Of a stretch of DNA of 64,000 nt, positions 9,043 through 17,712 are shown in pieces. Numbering within the stretch: position 1 is the first letter of the stretch; the number at the start of each line of letters is the position of its first letter. The notes under the pieces were generated by a model, which worked only from the letters and a program-made list of their open reading frames with translations, searched no databases and had not been told where the DNA came from. The stretch spans positions 434,001 through 498,000 of the forward strand of contig CBDCBW010000009.1 of the NCBI GenBank assembly GCA_965214485.1, written 5' to 3'. The position numbers and the translations under genes were made by a program. This stretch comes from JANQRZ01 sp965214485 (GTDB lineage: Bacteria > Bacteroidota > Rhodothermia > Rhodothermales > JANQRZ01).

Positions 9043-9714
9043 CTAGTAGATCGTTTCGGAGACGGGCGGAGTGATGTAGGCTTCTACGGCGTCGGCGTCG
9101 GTGCGGCGGTTGCCGCCGAGGTCGGCCTCGTCCTGCGGCAGCGTCACGCTCTCGAAGCCGGGGAGCGTGCCGGCGCGGAGGTCGGCGAGCAGCCGGTCGC
9201 ACTTGGCGGGCGTGAGGTTGTGGACGTAGGGGCCGTTCGTGACCTGGAGCATCGGGGCCGAGCCGCACGCGCCGAGGCACTCGACCTCCTGGATCGAGAA
9301 CAGGCCGTCGGGCGTGGTCTGGCCCTTCGAGATGCCGAGGGAGGCTTCGAGGTAGTGCAGGATGTCGTAGCCGCCGCACAACTGGCAGCTGAAGCAGGTG
9401 CACACGTCGAGCACGTAGCGGCCCATCTCCCGTTTGTAATACTGCGTGTAGAAGGTCGCCACGCCGAAGACCTTCGCGTAGGGCAGCTCGAGCGTGTCGG
9501 CGACGAGCTTGATGACCTCGGCCGGGAGCCAGGCGAACTTCTCCTGCGCCAGCCAGAGCACCTTCATCACGGCCCCGTCGGCGGTCGGGTACTGCGCGAC
9601 CCAGGCGTCGATGGTCGCTTCCTCGTCGGCGGTCCACACCAACTCGTCGGCGGAGAAATGGCGCTCGGGCGCTTCGCCGGGGACGTAGAGCGGTTCGGGA
9701 GAGGGTGTGTCCAT
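9043..9714 (-). CDS. nuoE: NADH-quinone oxidoreductase subunit E
   Basis: Thioredoxin-like 2Fe-2S subunit of complex I. The 223-aa protein has the cluster ligands in DVCTCFSCQLCGG (C-x4-C) and EVECLGACGSAP (C-x3-C). The preceding helical domain contains FGVATFYTQYYKREMGRY, the usual VxTFY region. The C-terminal extension (DEADLGGNRRTDADAVEAY) is somewhat longer than in typical NuoE. It follows nuoD by 7 bp and is followed after a single base by the GTG of the Uma2 gene. ATG start at 9714. Confidence 0.96.
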   Translation of the reverse strand: MDTPSPEPLYVPGEAPERHFSADELVWTADEEATIDAWVAQYPTADGAVMKVLWLAQEKFAWLPAEVIKLVADTLELPYAKVFGVATFYTQYYKREMGRYVLDVCTCFSCQLCGGYDILHYLEASLGISKGQTTPDGLFSIQEVECLGACGSAPMLQVTNGPYVHNLTPAKCDRLLADLRAGTLPGFESVTLPQDEADLGGNRRTDADAVEAYITPPVSETIY

Positions 9715-9721
9715 AGCTAGT

Positions 9722-11053
9722 CTATTTGTCTGCTTCGCCCATCACCGGGTCGATCGAGCCGATGAGGACGACGGTGTCGGCGACCATCGCGCCTTCGAGG
9801 AGGTGCTCCAGGCCTTGCAGGTTGCAGAAGCTCGGGGAGTTGATCGACATCCGCCACGGGCTGCCGGTGCCGTCGGAGACCAGGTGGAAGCCGAGCTCGC
9901 CCTTCGGGGCCTCGATCGCGTGGTAGACCTCGACGCCGTCCGGCGGGGCGACGCCGACGTCGGTGTAGACGAAGTCGTGGATCATCCCCTCCATCGAGTA
10001 ATAGACCTCGTCCTTGCTCGCGTAGGCGTGCTTCGCGTTGTCGGCGCGGATGGGGCCGCGGACTTCGTTCGGGCCGCGCAGCCGGCCCAGGCACTGGCGG
10101 ATGATGCGGACGGACTGGATCATCTCCTCGACGCGGACGAAGTAGCGCGCCAGGCTGTCGCCCTCGGTGCGCATCGGGACGTCGAAGTCGACCTCGTCGT
10201 ACTTGAGGTACGGCTCGAAGATGCGGAGGTCGTAGTCGATCCCGGAGGCGCGCAGGTTGGGCCCGGTAAAGCCCAGGTCGAGGCACTCCTCGGCCGTCAT
10301 CGTCCCGATGTCCTGGTTGCGGTCGATCCAGATGCGGTTGCGGTTGAGGAGCTTTTTCCAGTCGGCGACGTCGTGCTGGAAGTTGTCGCAGAAGCGCTCG
10401 ATCAGGTCGAGCGCCGTCGGGCTGACGTCGCTGGCGATGCCGCCGATGCGGCTGTGGCTGACGGTGAAGCGCGCGCCGGCGACCTCGTCGTGGATGGTGT
10501 AGATCTCCTCGCGGTACTTGAAGGTCCACAGGAAGACCGAGAGCGCGCCGGCGTCCATCACCATCGTCCCGATCCACAGCAGGTGCGCCGAGATGCGGGC
10601 GATCTCGCACATCATAGTGCGGATCCACTGCGCGCGCTCGGGCACCTCGATGCCCGCGAGCTTCTCGACGGCGAGGCACCACGCGACGTTGTTCGAGTAC
10701 GGGCTGAGGTAGTCCATGCGGTCCGTGTAGGGCATGAACTCTTGGTACGTCTTGACCTCGGCGAACTTCTCCAGCCCCCGGTGGAGGTACCCGAGGTCGA
10801 GCACGGCGGTCCGGATGGTCTCGCCGTCGAGCTTGACGACGACGCGGAGGACGCCGTGGGTCGCCGGGTGCTGCGGCCCGATGTTGAGCGTCATCTGAGC
10901 CTCGAGCGGGTCGGCGTCCGCCTCGACGTGGACGTGCTTGCTGTCGAGCCGCCGGTAAATCGCCTCGTTGTGGCGCGGCCAGAACGTGAACGTCTCGTCG
11001 TCCGGGTCCCGGCGGACGGCGTCGACGGCGAAGGGGCGGTTTTTGATTTCCAT
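9722..11053 (-). CDS. nuoD: NADH-quinone oxidoreductase subunit D
   Basis: 49-kDa subunit of complex I that forms the quinone site with NuoB. The 443-aa protein contains MTLNIGPQHPATHGVLRVVV, LGYLHRGLEKFAE, the YTDRMDYLSP segment and a C-terminal SPWRMSINSPSFCNLQGLE. The last five residues before the stop (MGEADK) diverge from the usual GEVDR end but keep the charge pattern. A 53-residue N-terminal extension precedes the conserved start. A pair of palindromic repeats lies upstream, between nuoC and nuoD. Protein and frame are intact. Confidence 0.97.
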   Translation of the reverse strand: MEIKNRPFAVDAVRRDPDDETFTFWPRHNEAIYRRLDSKHVHVEADADPLEAQMTLNIGPQHPATHGVLRVVVKLDGETIRTAVLDLGYLHRGLEKFAEVKTYQEFMPYTDRMDYLSPYSNNVAWCLAVEKLAGIEVPERAQWIRTMMCEIARISAHLLWIGTMVMDAGALSVFLWTFKYREEIYTIHDEVAGARFTVSHSRIGGIASDVSPTALDLIERFCDNFQHDVADWKKLLNRNRIWIDRNQDIGTMTAEECLDLGFTGPNLRASGIDYDLRIFEPYLKYDEVDFDVPMRTEGDSLARYFVRVEEMIQSVRIIRQCLGRLRGPNEVRGPIRADNAKHAYASKDEVYYSMEGMIHDFVYTDVGVAPPDGVEVYHAIEAPKGELGFHLVSDGTGSPWRMSINSPSFCNLQGLEHLLEGAMVADTVVLIGSIDPVMGEADK

Positions 11054-11068
11054 GTCGGGTCGTGGAGG

Positions 11069-11123
11069 GTAGGGGCGGGTTTGAAACCCGCCCGTACGGG
11101 TAGGTTTGAAACCCGCCCGTACG
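11069..11123. repeat. Double palindrome between nuoC and nuoD
   Basis: Two tandem copies of a palindrome containing GGGCGGGTTTGAAACCCGCCC-like arms followed by GTAC. They match the element at 4155-4183 and fill most of the 75-bp nuoC-nuoD gap. Confidence 0.8.
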
Positions 11124-11128
11124 AGAGG

Positions 11129-11809
11129 TCAGTCTTCCGGGACGTCGCCGTGGGCGCGGGCGAAGGGGTCGAGCGTGATCTTGCCGTCGTTTCTCTGCGG
11201 CGGGAGCGGGAGGCTGCCGGGGATGCCGAGGGTCGGGAATTCCTTGCGGGCGGGGTGGTACTCGAAGTCCTCGGGCATGAACATCCGCCGCAGGTCCGGG
11301 TGGCCGTCGAAGGGGATGCCCATCATGTCCCACGCCTCGCGCTCGTGCCACGCCGCGGCGCGGTGGACGCCGGTGATGCTCGGCACCGCCACGCCGTCGC
11401 CGACGCGGAGCTTGACGCGGAGCCGCTTGCGCTGGGGGATGTTCACGATGCTGTAGAACACCTCGAACCGGTCCTCCTCCGTGAAGCGGTCGATCGTGCC
11501 GAGGTCGGAGAGGTAGCTGAAGCCCTGCTCTTTCAGAAAGCGGACGATGTCCACGATCCGCTCGCGCTCGACGAAGACGGTCTGCTCGCCCGCGTACTCG
11601 ACGACCTCGCCGACGGCCTCGCCGAAGGCACCGCGCAGGGCCTCGATGATCTCGCCGACCTGCGTGCTCGCCTTGGCGTGCGGGTTGGGCGCGGGCTCTT
11701 CCTTCGGCGGGGCGACGGGCGTGAAGAGGAACTTCAGCGTCTGCTTCTCCTGCGCCGGGTCAACCGTTTCCGTGCCGTCCGAGGCGACGTCGATGGGCTC
11801 TTTCTTCAT
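11129..11809 (-). CDS. nuoC: NADH-quinone oxidoreductase subunit C
   Basis: 30-kDa subunit of the complex I peripheral arm. The 226-aa protein has a ~50-residue acidic, proline-rich N-terminal extension, then the conserved core with FLKEQGFSYLSDLGTID, RLRVKLRV and the signature WHEREAWDMMGIPFDGHPDLRR, followed by PEDFEYHPARKEFP. It is a separate gene from nuoD, not the CD fusion. It is followed by the double palindrome and nuoD. ATG start at 11809. Confidence 0.96.
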   Translation of the reverse strand: MKKEPIDVASDGTETVDPAQEKQTLKFLFTPVAPPKEEPAPNPHAKASTQVGEIIEALRGAFGEAVGEVVEYAGEQTVFVERERIVDIVRFLKEQGFSYLSDLGTIDRFTEEDRFEVFYSIVNIPQRKRLRVKLRVGDGVAVPSITGVHRAAAWHEREAWDMMGIPFDGHPDLRRMFMPEDFEYHPARKEFPTLGIPGSLPLPPQRNDGKITLDPFARAHGDVPED

Positions 11810-11936
11810 GGCTCGAGCAAGTCAGAAAAGGGGGGTCACTTCGACGAGGGCAGCGAGGAGAAGTCCCCAGCGTCGGAGATACCTTCAGCGACGGGGAGTT
11901 CTCGCCTCGCTCGAAATGACAAGTAGGACGTAGGCT

Positions 11937-12473
11937 CTAAGCAGCAGTGTAGCGGGCGGTTTCCTCGGACGTGGCCGGGCGGACGCCGCCGTCGGGGCCG
12001 GTCTCCTCGCGCTCGTCCTGCATCACGGAGTACTCGTTGCGGATTTTCTCCTGGATGTCCATCAGGGCGTGGATGATGGCCTCGGGGCGCGGCGGGCAGC
12101 CGGGGACGTAGACGTCGACCGGGATGAAGTTGTCGACGCCCTGGACGACGCCGTAGCAGCGGTGCATCCCGCCGGTCGAGGCGCACGCGCCCTGGGCGAT
12201 GCACCACTTCGGGTCCGGCATCTGGTCCCAGATGCGGCGGATCGCGTGGGCCATCTTGTACGAGACCCAGCCCGCGACGATCATCAGGTCGGCCTGGCGG
12301 GGGCTGAAGCGCATGGCCTCGGAGCCGAAGCGCGACACGTCGGCCTTCGGCCCGGCGAAGGCCATCATCTCGATGGCGCAGCAGGCGAGCCCCATCGGCA
12401 TCGGCATGAGCGAGTTCGAGCGCGCCCAGTTGGTGACGGCGTCGAGCGTGGTGGTGAGATAGCCTTCTTGCAT
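11937..12473 (-). CDS. nuoB: NADH-quinone oxidoreductase subunit B
   Basis: Carries the terminal N2 4Fe-4S cluster that reduces quinone. From the ATG at 12473 (MQEGYLTTTLD) the protein is 178 aa. It has tandem Cys in GLACCAIEMMAF, a third in AQGACASTGGM and the fourth in YVPGCPPRPEAI, all in expected spacing. The 13 extra residues of the longer frame were not included, because the family starts near the chosen Met. It lies 123 bp downstream of nuoA. The C-terminal tail (~25 residues) is charged and variable. Confidence 0.96.
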   Translation of the reverse strand: MQEGYLTTTLDAVTNWARSNSLMPMPMGLACCAIEMMAFAGPKADVSRFGSEAMRFSPRQADLMIVAGWVSYKMAHAIRRIWDQMPDPKWCIAQGACASTGGMHRCYGVVQGVDNFIPVDVYVPGCPPRPEAIIHALMDIQEKIRNEYSVMQDEREETGPDGGVRPATSEETARYTAA

Positions 12474-12596
12474 AGCGTGTCTCGGATGAGGGAGAAGTCT
12501 GGCCCCCTCCAACAGAGCGCGCCCCCGATTGGTTCAGCCCGCGTCGATGTTTTCAGCCGACCTTGAAAGTTCTCGTCCCTCACCCCTCGCCGTTCG

Positions 12597-12968
12597 TCAG
12601 TCCCAGTCCAGCCCGCCCTTCTTGACGTCGTAGACGAGGCCGACGAACAAGATCAGGATGAAGACGAAGATGACGGCGAACGCGCCGAGGCCGGCCCCGG
12701 CCTCGAGGAAGAACTGGAAGTTGACGGCCCACGGGTACATGAACACCACCTCGACGTCGAAGACGATGAAGATCATTGCGACGAGGTAGAACTTGACCGA
12801 ATAGCGCTCGCGGGCGGTGCCGATGGGGTCCATCCCGCTCTCGTAGGGGCTGGCCTTGACGCCGCGGGGGCGGCGCGGCCCGAGCCACTCGGCGAGCTTG
12901 AGGAGGGTCAGCGCCAGGCCCAGGGCCAGCAGCACCATCAGGAAGATCGGGGCGTAGTCGACGAGCAT
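12597..12968 (-). CDS. nuoA: NADH-quinone oxidoreductase subunit A
   Basis: Small three-helix membrane subunit of complex I. From the ATG at 12968 it is 123 aa (MLVDYAPIFLMVLLALG). The first transmembrane helix is followed by the conserved loop KASPYESGMDPIGTARERYSVKF and then helices FYLVAMIFIVFDVEVVFMYPW and FAVIFVFILILFVGLVYD. An alternative GTG at 12992 would add eight residues. It is the first gene of the nuo cluster and follows purB across a purine/pyrimidine-rich hairpin region. Confidence 0.95.
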   Translation of the reverse strand: MLVDYAPIFLMVLLALGLALTLLKLAEWLGPRRPRGVKASPYESGMDPIGTARERYSVKFYLVAMIFIVFDVEVVFMYPWAVNFQFFLEAGAGLGAFAVIFVFILILFVGLVYDVKKGGLDWD

Positions 12969-13008
12969 CGGGGCGGGGGTGAGGACGGGCACAAAGGTAC
13001 GGCCCAGG

Positions 13009-13105
13009 ACGGAGAGGAGGAAGAGAAGAGCGAAGAGACAGCAGAGCGGGCGGCGCTCTTTTCCATCTTCTCCTTCTCTTCCCTCTCGTCGCTCCTTTCG
13101 GTCCC
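13009..13105. repeat. GA-rich/CT-rich long imperfect hairpin
   Basis: A purine-rich arm (GAGAGGAGGAAGAGAAGAGC...) is followed by a pyrimidine-rich arm (GCTCTTTTCC...TTCTCTTCCCTCTCGTC). A similar structure lies at 38761-38855, where it has become coding. It sits between purB and nuoA. Confidence 0.6.
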
Positions 13106-13116
13106 CTCTTCCGCCG

Positions 13117-14415
13117 TCAGCCCAGGCCGACGCGCTCGAAGAGGGTGTCCACCTCGCGGAGGTGGTACGACGCGTCGAAGGCGTCGGCGATGGCGTCGGC
13201 GGACAGGCGCTCGGGGATGGACGACGCCTCGACGATGGCGCGGAAGCTGCGGCGCTCGCGCCACGCCTGCATCGCGAGCGGCTGGACGAGGTCGTAGGCC
13301 GCCTCCCGGCTCAGCCCGGTGTCGATCAGCTTGAGGAGCAGGCGCTGGCTGAAGACGAGGCCGTGCGTGGCCTCCAGGTTCTCGCGCATCCGCTCGGGGT
13401 AGACCTGCAAGCCCTCGACGATGGTCGCCATCCGGTGGAGCGCGTAGTGGAGGACGGTGGTGGCGTCGGGGAGGATGACGCGCTCGACCGACGAGTGGCT
13501 GATGTCGCGCTCGTGCCAGAGGGCGACGTTCTCGTAGGCCGCGACCATGTAGCCCCGCAGCAGCCGGGCCATCCCGGTCACGTTCTCGCTGCCGACCGGG
13601 TTGCGCTTGTGCGGCATCGCGCTCGACCCCTTCTGGCCCTCGCCGAAGGCCTCCTCGGCCTCGAGCACTTCGGAGCGCTGGAGGTGGCGGACCTCGACGG
13701 CGAGGCGCTCCAGGCTCGCCCCGACGACGGCGAGCGTGGCGAGGTAGTAGGCGTGGCGGTCGCGCCCCAGGACCTGGGTCGAGATCGGCGCGGGGCGGAG
13801 GCCGAGGCGCTCACACGTCAGGCGCTCGACCTCCGGCGGGATGTTGGCGAACGTCCCAACCGCGCCCGAGAGCTTGCCGACGCGGACCTCCTCGGCGGCG
13901 CGCCGGAAGCGCTCGCGGTTCCGCGTCATCTCGTCGTAGGCGAGCGCGAGCTTGAGGCCGAACGTCGTCGGCTCGGCGTGGACGCCGTGGGTGCGGCCGA
14001 TCGTGAGCGTCCTCCGGTGTTCGTTTGCCCGCCGGGCGAGCACCTCGGTCATCCGGTCGAGGGCCTCGGCGATCAGCCCGTTCGCGCGGAGGAGCCGGAG
14101 GCTGAGCGCGGTGTCCACGACGTCGGAGGAGGTGAGCCCATAGTGCACCCACTTCTTCTCCTCGCCGAGGGTTTCGGAGACGGCCCGCGTGAAGGCCACG
14201 ACGTCGTGCCGGGTCTTCGCCTCGATTTCATGGATGCGCTTGACGTCGAAGCCGGCCTCGCGGTAGAGGGTCGCCACGTCTTCCTTCGGGGATCACGCCC
14301 GTGGCCTCGCTCCAGGCAGCACAGGCGGCCAGCTCCACGTCGAGCCATGCCTGGAACTGGCCGTGCTTTCGCTCCAGAGCGCTTCCATCTCGGGGCGGGT
14401 GTATCGCGCGATCAT
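13117..14415 (-). CDS. purB: Adenylosuccinate lyase, with two compensating frameshifts near the N-terminus
   Basis: Cleaves adenylosuccinate and SAICAR in purine synthesis. The intact frame downstream of 14277 encodes 386 aa with HYGLTSSDVVDTALSL, GRTHGVHAEPTTFG and the signature SSAMPHKRNPVGSEN. The true start is the ATG at 14415 (MIARYTRPEMEALWSE). Between about 14370 and 14285 the homologous residues (KHGQFQAWLDVELAA, then ATGVIPE) are read in another frame: a one-base loss near 14368 (GAGAAG to GAAAG) and a one-base gain near 14285 (GAAGAAG to GAAGGAAG) cancel. With both corrected the protein is ~432 aa, normal for the family. An essential gene broken only by homopolymer-type indels suggests sequencing error, though mutation cannot be excluded. 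Confidence 0.88.
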
Positions 14416-14538
14416 CCAGGGTTCGGGAAGGGAGAGGGGGGCGGAGGCGGGAAGGTACGGCTGCGCCGCGCTCCTCGGCTCGTATCGCCTGCTCACGCGC
14501 AGACGCCTAAGGACCTAACAGGTATCGACACCTCTGAC

Positions 14539-14569
14539 TTGACAACGCTCGCCGCTGAGAGCCTATATA
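14539..14569 (+). promoter_or_regulatory. Possible promoter before the protease cluster
   Basis: TTGACA (14539) and TATATA (14564) separated by 19 bp, 63 bp upstream of the first protease ATG, in an AT-richer patch of a GC-rich region. The spacing is long and Bacteroidota promoters often differ from this consensus. Confidence 0.25.
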
Positions 14570-14631
14570 CGTCGGCGTCTCATCCCCCTCACCACGGGCC
14601 GTTTGCGGCCCAGCGACCCTACGCTCAGACT

Positions 14632-15954
14632 ATGAGAAACCGTCCTTTCTCCGCGTCGGTCCCCCTCTTCTTTCTCCTCGCTGCCCTCGTAGGCTGCGAC
14701 GCTGTCAACGGGCCTGAAACGTCCGCCTTCGTCTGCGTCAGACTGATCCGTCTGACGGCCACCACCGAGGCCGGGGTCGCAGCGGCCATCGCGCTCCCCG
14801 ACGGCAGACCTACGCATCCCCGGCCGCTACATCGTCGTCGCTGGCCGAGGCGCCCGTCGCCCAGGCCCGCGCCACGGCTGGCGAGCGACCTCGCGCGCGC
14901 TCACGGCCGAGGTCGCCGCGGCGCGGCGGCCGCCGTCGGAGCACGTCTACGAGCACGCGCTCACCGGCTTCTCGGCCGCGATGAGCGCAGCCGAGGCCGA
15001 GGCGCTCCGCGCCGACCCCCGCGTGCGCTACGTCGAGCAGGAGCAGCACTTCGCTTTTCTCGTCGAGCACGGGCACGCAGGGCGGGGCGACGTGGGGGCT
15101 CGACCGGGTCAACGCGCGCGACCGGGCTCGACGGCGGCTACGGGTGGCGGGCGAGCGGCGAGGGCGTGACGGCCTACGTCATCGACACCGGCATCCGCGT
15201 CTCGCACAGCCAGTTCGGCGGGCGGGCCTCGTACGGCCGCGACCTCTACGACAACGACGCCGTGGCGAGCGACTGCAACGGGCACGGCACGCACGTCGCC
15301 GGCACGATCGGCGGCGCGACCTACGGCATGGCGAAGGACGTGGCCCTGGTCGCCGTCCGCGTCTTCGGCTGCGGCAACTCGGCCCTGACGAGCACCATCG
15401 TCGCGGGGTTCGACTGGGTTGCGGCGAACGCCGCGCTGCCGGCGGTGGCGAACGCGAGCCTCGGCGGCCCGCGCTCGTCCTCGATGGACGCCGCCGCGCG
15501 CGGCGTGGTCAGCGCCGGCGTGACGCTCGTCACCTCCGCCGGCAACGGCTACGGCGCGGACGCCTGTGACTACTCGCCCGCCCGCGTCTCCGAGATCATC
15601 ACCGTAGGCTCGACGGCCTCCAGCGATCAGCGGTCGAGCTTCTCGAACGTCGGGGGCTGCATCGACCTCTTCGCGCCGGGCTCGAGCATCACCTCGGCGT
15701 GGTACACGAGCAACTCGGCAGCGGCCATCCTGAGCGGCACCTCGATGGCGTCGCCGCACGTGGCGGGCGCGGCGGCGATGTACCTCAGCTTCCAGCCGAG
15801 CGCGACGCCGCAGCAGGTCCGCGACGTGGTCTTCAACTTCTCGACGAAGAGCGTCGTCTCCGGCTCGAGCTCGCCCAACAACCACCTGCTCTACAACGGC
15901 GGCAACCCGCTGAACAACCGCGGTGCCAACGAGGACTTGGCCGCGGCCCGATAG
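14632..15954 (+). CDS. Subtilisin-like (S8, proteinase K type) lipoprotein 1, prodomain frame-scrambled
   Basis: First of three tandem paralogous secreted serine peptidases. The 440-aa frame is fully open. It has a signal peptide with LVGC lipobox, an unreadable stretch, then an intact catalytic domain from about residue 165: AYVIDTGIRV (Asp), NGHGTHVAGTIGG (His), TSAGNGYG (oxyanion Asn) and SGTSMASPHVAG (Ser). The inhibitor-type prodomain visible in its paralogs (LRIPGRYIVV..., SAAEAEALRADPRVRYVEQ) is present in the DNA between ~14790 and 15130 but spread over other frames. Comparison with paralog 2 suggests about six single-base insertions, which sum to a multiple of three. As written, the protein lacks its folding prodomain and is probably inactive, unless the indels are artefacts. 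Confidence 0.75.
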   Translation: MRNRPFSASVPLFFLLAALVGCDAVNGPETSAFVCVRLIRLTATTEAGVAAAIALPDGRPTHPRPLHRRRWPRRPSPRPAPRLASDLARAHGRGRRGAAAAVGARLRARAHRLLGRDERSRGRGAPRRPPRALRRAGAALRFSRRARARRAGRRGGSTGSTRATGLDGGYGWRASGEGVTAYVIDTGIRVSHSQFGGRASYGRDLYDNDAVASDCNGHGTHVAGTIGGATYGMAKDVALVAVRVFGCGNSALTSTIVAGFDWVAANAALPAVANASLGGPRSSSMDAAARGVVSAGVTLVTSAGNGYGADACDYSPARVSEIITVGSTASSDQRSSFSNVGGCIDLFAPGSSITSAWYTSNSAAAILSGTSMASPHVAGAAAMYLSFQPSATPQQVRDVVFNFSTKSVVSGSSSPNNHLLYNGGNPLNNRGANEDLAAAR

Positions 15955-16021
15955 CTAGGCTCGACACCGCCTCGGTTTCAGGTGGGAGGGGGCGGCTCTC
16001 GCTGAGGGCGGCCCCTTCTCC

Positions 16022-16073
16022 GTTCGCGCCGCCCCCGCGCGTTCGCGCCGCCCCCGCGCGTTCGCGCCGCCGG
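16022..16073. repeat. 19-bp tandem repeat
   Basis: Two full and one partial unit of GTTCGCGCCGCCCCCGCGC in the gap between proteases 1 and 2, following a weak hairpin at 15987-16016 that resembles a degraded form of the terminator at 17549. Confidence 0.7.
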
Positions 16074-16197
16074 GTCCGAGCCTCGTTTGTCTCCACCGCT
16101 CTCTCTTCGTATCCTCGCCGCTCTTCACTGCTTGTCCACCCGCGCCCGCCCGAGGAGGCCTGCCCTTCCGAGCGCGAGCGCCCAACCCTTCACCCGC

Positions 16198-17496
16198 ATG
16201 ACCTTCTCGTCTCGCACCGCTCTCGGTGTCCTCACCCTCGCCTTCCTCCTCATCGGCTGTGACGCCGCGACGGAGGACGCACCCGCCTCCGCCGACGCCG
16301 CAAGCAGCGCCCTCCGCGCCGGCCCCGATGCCGTCCTGACGATGCCCGACGCGGACCTCCGGATTCCGGGCCGCTACATCGTGGTGCTGGCCGAGGAGGC
16401 CGCCGCCCAAGCGCGCGGCACGGCGGCGAGCGACCTGCGCGCGCTGACGGCCGAGGTCGCCCGGCGCGGGGCCGAGGTGGAGCACGTCTACAAGCACGCG
16501 CTGACGGGCTTCGCGGCGGCGATGAGCGCGGCCGAGGCCGAGGCGCTCCGGGCCGACCCGCGCGTCCTCTACGTCGAGCAGGACCAATGGATGTACGCCT
16601 CCGGCACCGGCACGCAGGGCGGGGCCACGTGGGGCCTCGACCGCGTCAACGCGCGCGGCGGCCTCGACGGCGGCTACGGGTGGCGGGCGAGCGGCGAGGG
16701 CGTGACGGCCTACGTCATCGACACCGGCATCCGCATCGCGCACCAGGAGTTCGGCGGACGCGCGCGCTCCGGCTACGACTTCGTCGACGACGACCCGAAC
16801 GCCGACGACTGCAACGGGCACGGCACGCACGTCGCCGGCACGATCGGCGGCGCGACCTACGGTGTGGCGAAGGACGTGACCCTGGTTGCCGTCCGCGTGC
16901 TCGACTGCCGCGGCTCCGGCACCAACAGCGGCGTCATCGCCGGGGTGAACGCGGTGACGCAGAACGCCGAGTTCCCGGCGGTGGCGAACATGAGCCTCGG
17001 CGGCGGAAGCTCCGACGCGCTCGACGCCGCCGTGGCGGCCTCCATCGCCGCCGGCGTGCAGTACAGCCTCGCCGCGGGCAACGGCTTCCTCGGCCTGTTC
17101 GCGCTCAACGCCTGCGGCACCTCGCCCGCCCGCGTCCCCGAAGCGATGACTGTCAGCGCCACGAACGCCGGCGACCAGCGAGCCTCGTGGGCCAACTACG
17201 GCGACTGCGTGGACTTCTTCGCGCCGGGCATCGGCATCACCTCGGCCTGGATCGGGAGCGCCACCGACATGAACACCATCAGCGGCACCTCGATGGCGGC
17301 CCCCCACGTCGCCGGCGCGGCGGCGATGCTGCTCGAGGTGGTCCCGGACGCAACGCCGCAGCAGGTCCGCGACCTCCTCTTCAACTTCTCCTCGAAGAGC
17401 GTCGTGCAGAACCCGCGCTCGGCCAACGCCCACCTGCTCTACAACGGCGGCGACCCGGGCGCTCGCAGCGCCGGTGAGGATATGTTCGCTCGGTAA
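16198..17496 (+). CDS. Subtilisin-like (S8, proteinase K type) lipoprotein 2
   Basis: 432-aa secreted serine peptidase, intact. Start ATG 16198 gives a signal peptide with lipobox LIGC (Cys near 19). The I9-type prodomain (residues ~50-135) contains IPGRYIVVLAEEA, HALTGFAAAMSAAEAEAL and DPRVLYVEQDQ. In the catalytic domain (~150-410) the Asp is in AYVIDTGIRI, the His in NGHGTHVAGTIGG, the oxyanion Asn in AAGNGF and the Ser in SGTSMAAPHVAG. Several Cys pairs could form disulfides. It ends with the shared sequence HLLYNGG. A frame extending upstream to 16087 lacks a signal sequence at its start and was not used. A strong terminator follows. Likely surface- or membrane-anchored and involved in protein degradation. 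Confidence 0.92.
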   Translation: MTFSSRTALGVLTLAFLLIGCDAATEDAPASADAASSALRAGPDAVLTMPDADLRIPGRYIVVLAEEAAAQARGTAASDLRALTAEVARRGAEVEHVYKHALTGFAAAMSAAEAEALRADPRVLYVEQDQWMYASGTGTQGGATWGLDRVNARGGLDGGYGWRASGEGVTAYVIDTGIRIAHQEFGGRARSGYDFVDDDPNADDCNGHGTHVAGTIGGATYGVAKDVTLVAVRVLDCRGSGTNSGVIAGVNAVTQNAEFPAVANMSLGGGSSDALDAAVAASIAAGVQYSLAAGNGFLGLFALNACGTSPARVPEAMTVSATNAGDQRASWANYGDCVDFFAPGIGITSAWIGSATDMNTISGTSMAAPHVAGAAAMLLEVVPDATPQQVRDLLFNFSSKSVVQNPRSANAHLLYNGGDPGARSAGEDMFAR

Positions 17497-17548
17497 GGTT
17501 CGCTAAGCTCGGGCGTCCATTCGCCCTAGGCTCGTCTGCTGGTCCCTC

Positions 17549-17583
17549 GGGGGCGGCTCTCGCTTGAGAGCCGCCCCTTTTCG
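17549..17583 (+). terminator. Rho-independent terminator after protease 2
   Basis: Perfect 12-bp stem GGGGCGGCTCTC with complement GAGAGCCGCCCC around a GCTT loop, followed by TTTT. A degraded relative follows protease 1. Confidence 0.85.
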
Positions 17584-17712
17584 TCGATAACCCGGTCCGA
17601 GGATGGGCTCTTCCGATAGCCCAACGGTGTCCGTCCTCGCCCGGCCTCGGCCCTCTCCGAGGCCCTCCCCCCACCACCCGGAGCCTCGCTCCGCCCACCA
17701 CCCCACCACGCC

